Below are positions 51,801-55,215 of a stretch of DNA of 55,215 bases, piece by piece (position 1 is the first letter of the stretch; every line of letters begins with the position of its first letter). Source of the stretch: an uncultured Blautia sp. GTDB taxonomy: Bacteria; Bacillota; Clostridia; Lachnospirales; Lachnospiraceae. The stretch is taken from positions 1-55,215 of the forward strand of contig UQJE01000006.1 in assembly GCA_900541345.1 (NCBI GenBank), given 5' to 3'. A model generated the notes under the pieces. That model saw nothing but the letters and a program-made list of their open reading frames with translations. It was not told where the DNA came from and did not search any database. The translations under genes and the position numbers were made by a program.

Positions 51801-54020
51801 AACCGCTCCCGTCAAACCAGATAAACCGTCATATTTTTCCACTCCTTCTGTAAATCCCACAAAGCCTCCGGAAATACCTTTTGCACTTGTAACAGACGCC
51901 TGAGCTACACTACAGTTTTCCACATGGACATCTCCCACAATCCTTCCTGCAAAGCTTCCCGTAGCAAACAAGTCCGGACTTTTCTGCTTCAGCGTCAGAA
52001 GGTCTCTGATAACGTCACCTAATTTTAAATCATCAATAATTGGAAGCAATGCCCCCAATCCTTCCAACAATCCCCCGACCAGTCCGCCTAATAATCCAAG
52101 AACCCCTTCTATCAGAGAATCTACGTTGTTATTCACTTCTGTGGACGCATTATTCACCCTTACCTGTTCCAAATGAAGATTTTTGACCACTGCCGTTCCG
52201 GCCGAACCGAGGGTATTTTCATTCAGCTTATTGGAAATCGTTCCAAAAAAGCCGATGCCGCTTGTAGTTTCCATATTCAGAGGGCCAGTCTGTTCCACGT
52301 GTACATTTTTAATTGTCGGCGAAACATTCGGCTGCATATTCAGCCTGCCTTCCATCTTTCCTGAAAAATGAATCGGAGTCCATCCATCATCTTCCCCGTT
52401 GGAATAGTCGCCTTGCAGCAAGTCAATATCGCGGAAAATAATATAATTGGCATCAGAGGAGTATTTCAAATCCTTATACTCTCTTTCCAGTTCAGAAAAC
52501 GATGTATATTCTGCATCTTTATTCCAACCTCTGTCATCTTTACCGATCGATGTCTTATTATTCTCATCTACCTTAAAACCTACTAATTCCTGTGACCCAA
52601 AAAGGCTTCCAAGAAGTCCTCCAAGCAATCCACCTACAATACCGACAATCTCTCCAAGTAGTGTATCGGAACCCCAGTTGATGTTCATAAGCTCTTTTTT
52701 CTTTGCTTCATCCGTCTGCTGTTTATACTGGAAGTTTTCAGTGCCTTCTTCAATATCCTTATAATTAATGCCTGTATCTACAATACTTGTCACATTAAAG
52801 TCTGCATCTCCAGGATAGTAAGGAACTATATGTATTCTTTTTAATACAATTCCCGCTTCTGTTCTCAGAAACAGCATTGGCGTCACGCTCTTATCCGTTC
52901 CGATTGCGCGAAGCTGCTGCTCGTTTCCTATGAGAATATACTTTTCGCCCTCGATTGTCGTATACTGCTGACCAATGTAATCTCTTCCGCTTTTTTGCTG
53001 CTCACTTCCATTTGTCTGCACGTACTGATCGGCTAAAAGCTCCGGCATTCTTTCTGTAAAAGCAGGACTCAGTACATAATTATGTTCTTTACTATACGTC
53101 AGATATTCCTGTGCTTCTTCCGGGCTTTCTCCTGCTGGAATTCCGTCTTTATATAGAAGATTTCCCATTCCCACTTTTTCCGGAATCATATCATTTGACA
53201 TAATTGGCTCTTCGGCAGATGTTTCTGAGCCAATCAGGCGTAACTGGTAATTATTGTACACATAAACCGTATCTGTTTCGCTGTTATATAATACTTCATT
53301 TTCTGTAGGCAGTCCCGCAAATGTTCCGTTAAAGTTCTCCGGCAGCATCCACATATTTTCCAAATTCAGAGGAATTTCATTCATCAGCATATAATTAGCA
53401 TCAGGAGCATAGGTAACTGGCTGTTCCCCATCCAGAATCGCTTCCCCTGTACCAAAGGCTTCTGACCGCATATCCTCTGTCATTACTGCAGCATCTGTTC
53501 CAATCGCCTGAAGCTGTTCTATGTTATATATTTTTATTACGCCGTTTTCAAATAAATCTTCCGATTTTCCCGGCATCTCCTCCGGCTGCAAAGGTTGTTC
53601 TTCATTTTCCAGATTATCATCTTCCAGCTTATCGCCTTCCATTGTTCCATCCGGTTCAGCATCTTCCATCGGAGCGCTTTCATTTTCTTCCTCCATCTCC
53701 TCTGTTTCATCAGAAAAATTATCCTCCGGATTTTCTTCAGGCTGTTCAGAGGGAATCTCCGGTTCCATCGGAAGAACATCCTCTTGCGATTGGTCGCCCT
53801 CCAATATATCCCCTTCTGTTCCCTCTTCCTCTGGAAAAACATCTTCAGAAGGTTCTGTTTCTTCTATCGGTCCTTCCAGAACACCATCCGATATGTCTCC
53901 GATTATTTCCTGGGCATAAACCGGCATTGTCTGAAATGCAATAGAAAAAACCAAAATCCATGCAATACTCTTTTTCCATTTTTTACTCCATAATAAAAAC
54001 TTCACTTTTTTGTCTTTCAC
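45885..54020 (-). CDS. Giant LPXTG-anchored repeat adhesin, probable pilus tip protein
   Basis: Surface protein of 2711 residues. Signal peptide (WILVFSIAFQTMPVYA), then a very acidic Glu/Pro/Asp region (about 40-150). From about 500 to 2500 some thirty copies of a [AN]GG[FYI]xG motif (GLUG-like) alternate with strands and with hydrophobic Leu/Gly helices such as LLGGLLGSLFG, pointing to a long beta-helix. A Cna B-type domain occupies about 2548-2668 (LRIKKVWKGD, YRISETKVDGY, ITVTNT), then LPETGG at about 2671, a membrane helix and a basic tail. It starts with GTG 54020, 14 bases after the Rrf2 gene, with GAGG ten bases upstream. Length and position before the major pilin fit a tip adhesin. 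The ligand is unknown. Confidence 0.93.
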   Translation of the reverse strand: MKDKKVKFLLWSKKWKKSIAWILVFSIAFQTMPVYAQEIIGDISDGVLEGPIEETEPSEDVFPEEEGTEGDILEGDQSQEDVLPMEPEIPSEQPEENPEDNFSDETEEMEEENESAPMEDAEPDGTMEGDKLEDDNLENEEQPLQPEEMPGKSEDLFENGVIKIYNIEQLQAIGTDAAVMTEDMRSEAFGTGEAILDGEQPVTYAPDANYMLMNEIPLNLENMWMLPENFNGTFAGLPTENEVLYNSETDTVYVYNNYQLRLIGSETSAEEPIMSNDMIPEKVGMGNLLYKDGIPAGESPEEAQEYLTYSKEHNYVLSPAFTERMPELLADQYVQTNGSEQQKSGRDYIGQQYTTIEGEKYILIGNEQQLRAIGTDKSVTPMLFLRTEAGIVLKRIHIVPYYPGDADFNVTSIVDTGINYKDIEEGTENFQYKQQTDEAKKKELMNINWGSDTLLGEIVGIVGGLLGGLLGSLFGSQELVGFKVDENNKTSIGKDDRGWNKDAEYTSFSELEREYKDLKYSSDANYIIFRDIDLLQGDYSNGEDDGWTPIHFSGKMEGRLNMQPNVSPTIKNVHVEQTGPLNMETTSGIGFFGTISNKLNENTLGSAGTAVVKNLHLEQVRVNNASTEVNNNVDSLIEGVLGLLGGLVGGLLEGLGALLPIIDDLKLGDVIRDLLTLKQKSPDLFATGSFAGRIVGDVHVENCSVAQASVTSAKGISGGFVGFTEGVEKYDGLSGLTGAVVKVLSALLNIVPGVGLGDLITILLENDVPLGQLIPIGYHNPVITNCNVTLQNGNIGNSTQDYNGGFVGIQTGTKIFNSSVSGLTSVQAKNGAGGFAGLERDAIIKGLLNDAGITLYELDAKSGQKNCRVSGEGLSVEAAESYAGGFNGAMANSISSDSTVSGLSSVRAGKYAGGFAGRATIGFGTILGGDDETRPTLVDSVSKLLEKVLASGSEDKKNQLLTLAGVMPSKLYRCTVQGNSLVVESAGDYAGGIIGQGDGVKITAEGTVFGGKVTGLQQVKAGKYAGGIAGSVVTADAIGVLNNTLGIGQFIPFELSQVSAEGTGWTVTATEKYAAGACGLMLGGKADAVTVSGIQSIQAGNYAGGFAGRTGASGLASAGGLDVLGLVKLNNVLSLADGVRVTIQNCETVGASGGLTILSEGMAALTDGEDFTAGGFIGESVASVVEHSHVSNLKSVTAKHDEIKSSYAGGFVGRSHTGGLAGLAQEDEDGKLKLPGILEVDSLLNLVPYLLPKYIDTTVTFVSNEGNPQVEGKLAGGYAGAMQSGNVDNSTSREAYVVYGLEKVKGESHAGGFGGKVDAGATASSDGLNLLGGILNLDIGQLLNVLEVYIPIIQSAGVKSAEKGFTVEAADMDSYAGGYLGYGGGVQIKDSDVTSLKHTKVTPPGDSLESSNGESYFNGSSEYAVKGGKYAGGYAGCVDIDSAAAVGGGLKLLGNIQLSNLLKALDAVASTIENSDVNGCVGGYSVLANGADANNGSLGKAGGFIGEMSGTIIKNSDANLFAYVIGREAAGGYAGIMEPGNVASVLENSSILDGLLNIGDSLANLVQSFIPIVEDSQTSSVPCGGAVRADGFTDTQCARGLAGGYVGYNHGGRILGNASGGGKECAAIRIRSVYGGEFAGGFTGLMETADLAGTGNLKLLFGLLETSNVLSLLGAVYPTETNTAVYGPLRKVSVNTWNKWAEAVGSNGVYGDQFPNTSVSTEGELQALIKKYAYGYNVKAGRTQVGTQAMEAGVAGGYAGRMKAGVVTNAHAWDAKNIIAYTSAGGFAGEMTTGGVAEVGKVSLLGLDITGSISAAQTFVPVIRNSDITGFQSGMTVKATGIPVKNSDFKIEKVGYAGGYVGHMLGGQIWGNWSAASTFSATDAVPDPNNKRCFVANLRKVEGTKAVGGFAGQIDPASAAALDTASSGGLLGGLLQNLIKVPGDLLKLLDATISTVQAADVKAWDEWGIIVNGAYTDGTGNTAYAKAAGGFAGEINGAVIGKMKNPESGVHVSNIRSVTGGEYAGGFFGLADVSAVLQVSGEGNTSILAALLTLGGTSVLDAFRTYIYDSDVSGANQAGLEVQARDSKKTEYVNNPVYSGAAGGFGGALLNCSVKDSEATKLRKVNGMNYTGGFIGHLGKSGTVDLDNLGALGNLLSAGAGVLDIFGSHVDNCSVSGVAEGFTVHSNNKMNQQDKSEIAGGFTGYADLGRMSGNEVTGLKQVTSGQIAGGFAGKTNFAYLADINLNSNLVKYLATGVNQILKALWLDKLQKGQVIKISLGIIEINALYDGELVSLNLFGLKIKIGLAKDKSLATIYIGDSKIEINCSDGGTIDETKLKNELNISLIKANRTRIDSCKVTGVAEGYDVYGGGAGNNVNGTGEYGIAGGFVGWNNEGLLKGNNMYLADVIRGAEKLTGPFSGKINLDSNWDFNTFAGIEGDQNYYRIYRDGDETYEDLTDSSGKPLQEKHETTDAWKNIYTIKHMTKDKVEKFSNLKNALLKHFIQKAEQSVMAEVYQENGAMAVLMANTATNPTEPDGSEETPDVQDPCKDLIELRIKKVWKGDEEKDRPESVVFHVKRSYEADGKTIEDETFNEEVILKKEDAQTSDIWEKVLSGPKFTAYHVGKDGKKYYYTYRISETKVDGYTTTVSYKGEYQYSITVTNTKDRFNSVLPETGGRGTTGIYTVGVLLLCFVAAMEYRKRKSKRSQSSYK

Positions 54021-54034
54021 AATCCTTTTTCCTC

Positions 54035-54439
54035 TTACGCTTTTTTAATAATTTCTTCCAAAGAAACATTGAAAAATTTCTCTTCCAGCTCTTTCTGTAC
54101 ACGCACATAATATTTACGTACTGCACAAAAATCTGCTGCATTTCTGTTACAAAAATTATCCTGTTCCAGACATCTGTTAATCTTTGTCGTATTTTCCATA
54201 ATACGTATCACATCTCCCAGGGTAATTTCCTTCAACGATTTATTCAGGCTATAACCTCCTTTTGTTCCCAGATTTGCTGAAATATATTCCGCCTTTTTTA
54301 ATTTAGAAAGCACCTTCTCCAAATATCCTCGTGGAATTCCCATCTCTTTCGCTATCTCTGTAGTTGATGCCCGTTTCTTACATTGTCCTAAATATAAAAC
54401 AGTCCTTATCGCGTAATCTGTCGTAACATTAAACTGCAT
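54035..54439 (-). CDS. Rrf2-family (IscR/NsrR-like) regulator heading the pilus operon
   Basis: Winged-helix regulator of 134 residues. The DNA-binding part shows TTDYAIRTVLYLGQ, TTEIAKEMGIPRGYLEKVLSKLKKAEYI and the wing LGTKGGYSLNK. Three cysteines in NRCLEQDNFCNRNAADFCAV are spaced like the cluster ligands of IscR/NsrR, so an iron-sulfur cluster responding to redox, oxygen or nitric oxide is likely. The start is ATG 54439 after GGAGGAG; GTG 54451 is in frame but overlaps that site. It lies 14 bases before the giant adhesin gene, so it is the first gene of the pilus operon and probably controls it and itself. Confidence 0.92.
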   Translation of the reverse strand: MQFNVTTDYAIRTVLYLGQCKKRASTTEIAKEMGIPRGYLEKVLSKLKKAEYISANLGTKGGYSLNKSLKEITLGDVIRIMENTTKINRCLEQDNFCNRNAADFCAVRKYYVRVQKELEEKFFNVSLEEIIKKA

Positions 54440-54526
54440 ATTCTCCTCCACTTTCTATATTCTTCGAATCCTTTTTTCTCCAAACAAATACCTACTAGGA
54501 AGGATTTATATGTTTATATATGACAA

Positions 54527-54554
54527 CAGCTACATAGTAGAAACTATGTAGCTG
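54527..54554. promoter_or_regulatory. Perfect 12-bp inverted repeat in the pilus operon leader
   Basis: CAGCTACATAGT (54527-54538) and ACTATGTAGCTG (54543-54554) with a 4-base loop, about 65 bases after the expected transcription start. No T-run follows, so it is not a simple terminator. It may be the Rrf2 operator or an RNA hairpin in the ~180-base leader. A second short dyad, CCTACTAGG, lies at 54491-54499. Confidence 0.6.
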
Positions 54555-54626
54555 CGGTAAATACCTCTGGATTCAAAATCACATCTGTGCAAGTTTATCT
54601 TATATTATATCTTATATTATATTTTT

Positions 54627-54656
54627 ATTATACCCCCCCCCATATAAATTTGTCAA
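54627..54656 (-). promoter_or_regulatory. Pilus operon promoter with poly-G spacer (probable phase-variable promoter)
   Basis: Minus strand: TTGACA (54651-54656), an 18-bp spacer made of AATTTATAT plus nine G, and TATAAT (54627-54632). Both hexamers are perfect. The homopolymer fills half the spacer and abuts the -10 box, so slippage by one base would give 17- or 19-bp spacing. Two further TATAAT hexamers at 54604-54609 and 54616-54621 lack a -35 at the right distance. Confidence 0.82.
54633..54641. repeat. Homopolymer run of nine C (nine G on the operon strand)
   Basis: No other homopolymeric C or G run of this length was noticed in the window, whose non-coding DNA is AT-rich. It lies exactly between promoter elements. 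Confidence 0.95.
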
Positions 54657-54803
54657 TATTTAATTCAAGTTTTATTCATATTTTTTCTTTTTTATTAATA
54701 TTTATATTTTGAGTTGTTTATAACACGGAAATAAAGAAATGATTAAAAAAGCACTGATTTTTCTTAAAACAAAAAATTTAGGTTTTATAATAAAGATAAT
54801 TAA

Positions 54804-55215
54804 AAACCTCCAAGCGCCAGTCTCGCAAACAAACCACATATTTGTCCGGTCTGTAGGAACTATACAACTAAGATCCACGATTATCGCTGGCAGACCATCA
54901 AGGATTTACCATTCCAGCTAAAAAACTGCTATCTTGTTCTTCATAAGCGGCGTTATGCCTGCTCCTACGGAAAGAAATTCTATGAGCCCTATGAGTTCCT
55001 TCCCAGATATCTGCATCAGACAAAACGGCTCACATGGAAAATAGCGGATCTGCTTCATGAAACTGCCAATTTAAAATCTGTAGCCAAAGCCTCCAATGTT
55101 TCTGTCACAACCGTATGCAGAATACTCGACAGTATCCACTATTCCTGTCCGCCTTTAAAAGAAGCTGTTTCCATCGATGAATTCAAAGGAAATGCCCGCA
55201 CAGGCAAATATCAAT
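54804..55215 (+). pseudogene. Partial ISL3-family transposase, degenerate 5' end, runs off the window
   Basis: The frame encodes CPVCRNYTTKIHDYRWQTIK, a DNA-binding zinc-finger opening typical of ISL3 transposases. It continues with LPFQLKNCYLVLHKRRYAC, YEFLPRYLHQTKRLTWKIAD, VAKASNVSVTTVCRILDSI and SIDEFKG, the beginning of the catalytic domain. A second finger position reads CSYGKK where CxCGK would be expected. No start codon occurs in this frame; it opens after TAA at 54801, and basic sequence in another frame just upstream (KRQSRKQTTY) suggests a frameshift near 54840. The 3' part lies outside the window, so whether the rest is intact cannot be seen. An AGGTTTT...AAAACCT inverted repeat at 54780-54809 overlaps its start. 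Bases 54657-54779 show nothing else. Confidence 0.75.

Noticed and set aside
45885..54020. CRISPR-like or tandem DNA repeats in the adhesin gene
   Set aside because: The repeats are at protein level, irregular in length and diverged in DNA, with no spacer-repeat regularity.
54527..54554. Invertible promoter element at the pilus operon
   Set aside because: The inverted repeat arms are separated by only four bases and do not flank the promoter, and no recombinase gene is nearby; a hairpin or operator fits better.
54739..54921. 60-codon plus-strand frame starting MIKKALIFLK
   Set aside because: Its second half overlaps the better-supported ISL3 transposase frame in a different phase and has no family resemblance.

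Overview
The window looks like a chromosomal segment of a low-GC, Gram-positive, spore-lineage anaerobe, most likely a gut Lachnospiraceae (Blautia/Ruminococcus-like). The grounds are AGGAGG ribosome sites, a T-box in front of ileS, SpmA, YesM/YesN-type signalling, oleate hydratase, a selenium-handling cluster, a Rex-like operator in front of a fermentative alcohol dehydrogenase, and LPXTG pili. A consensus parS site (42348-42363) argues for chromosome, probably in the origin-proximal part. The genus is inference only.

Layout. 0-4.4 kb: two secreted proteins of unknown role, then an unusual sigma factor whose C-terminus carries a membrane helix and a large predicted extracellular part. 4.46-5.98 kb: an intact IS256-family element with an 8-bp target duplication. 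6.2-12.9 kb (minus): spmA without spmB, glycogen phosphorylase, and isoleucyl-tRNA synthetase behind an Ile (ATC) T-box with a near-consensus promoter. 12.9-19 kb (plus, except dac): nucleoside hydrolase, DEDD exonuclease, D-Ala-D-Ala carboxypeptidase, a TetR regulator and oleate hydratase. 19-21 kb (minus): a translationally coupled yedF / cysteine-desulfurase-like / DUF3343 selenium cluster. 21-30.5 kb (minus): secreted carboxylesterase with a YesM/YesN two-component system, Fe-alcohol dehydrogenase, a secreted repeat protein and an HtrA protease. 30.6-36.1 kb: dipeptide metabolism (PepD, dipeptide epimerase, DUF819 membrane protein) and a CcdA/TlpA thiol-redox pair. 36.3-42.3 kb: LysR and TetR regulators, a broken degV, a radical SAM protein, an HdeD-like membrane protein, DUF1653 and GNAT genes, parS, and a candidate small RNA or leader.

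42.6-54.7 kb (minus) is the most striking part: a five-gene pilus operon, Rrf2 regulator -> 2711-residue repeat adhesin -> major pilin -> class C sortase -> minor pilin. Its only evident promoter has a run of nine G residues between a perfect TTGACA and a perfect TATAAT, with 18-bp spacing. This is the architecture of a phase-variable promoter, where gain or loss of a G would change the spacing and so the expression of the whole surface structure. Redox or iron-sulfur input through the Rrf2 protein, a perfect 12-bp inverted repeat in the long 5' leader, and a UUCG-capped hairpin between pilin and sortase suggest further layers of control. The right edge holds part of a degenerate ISL3-type transposase.

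No tRNA, rRNA or CRISPR array was recognised.
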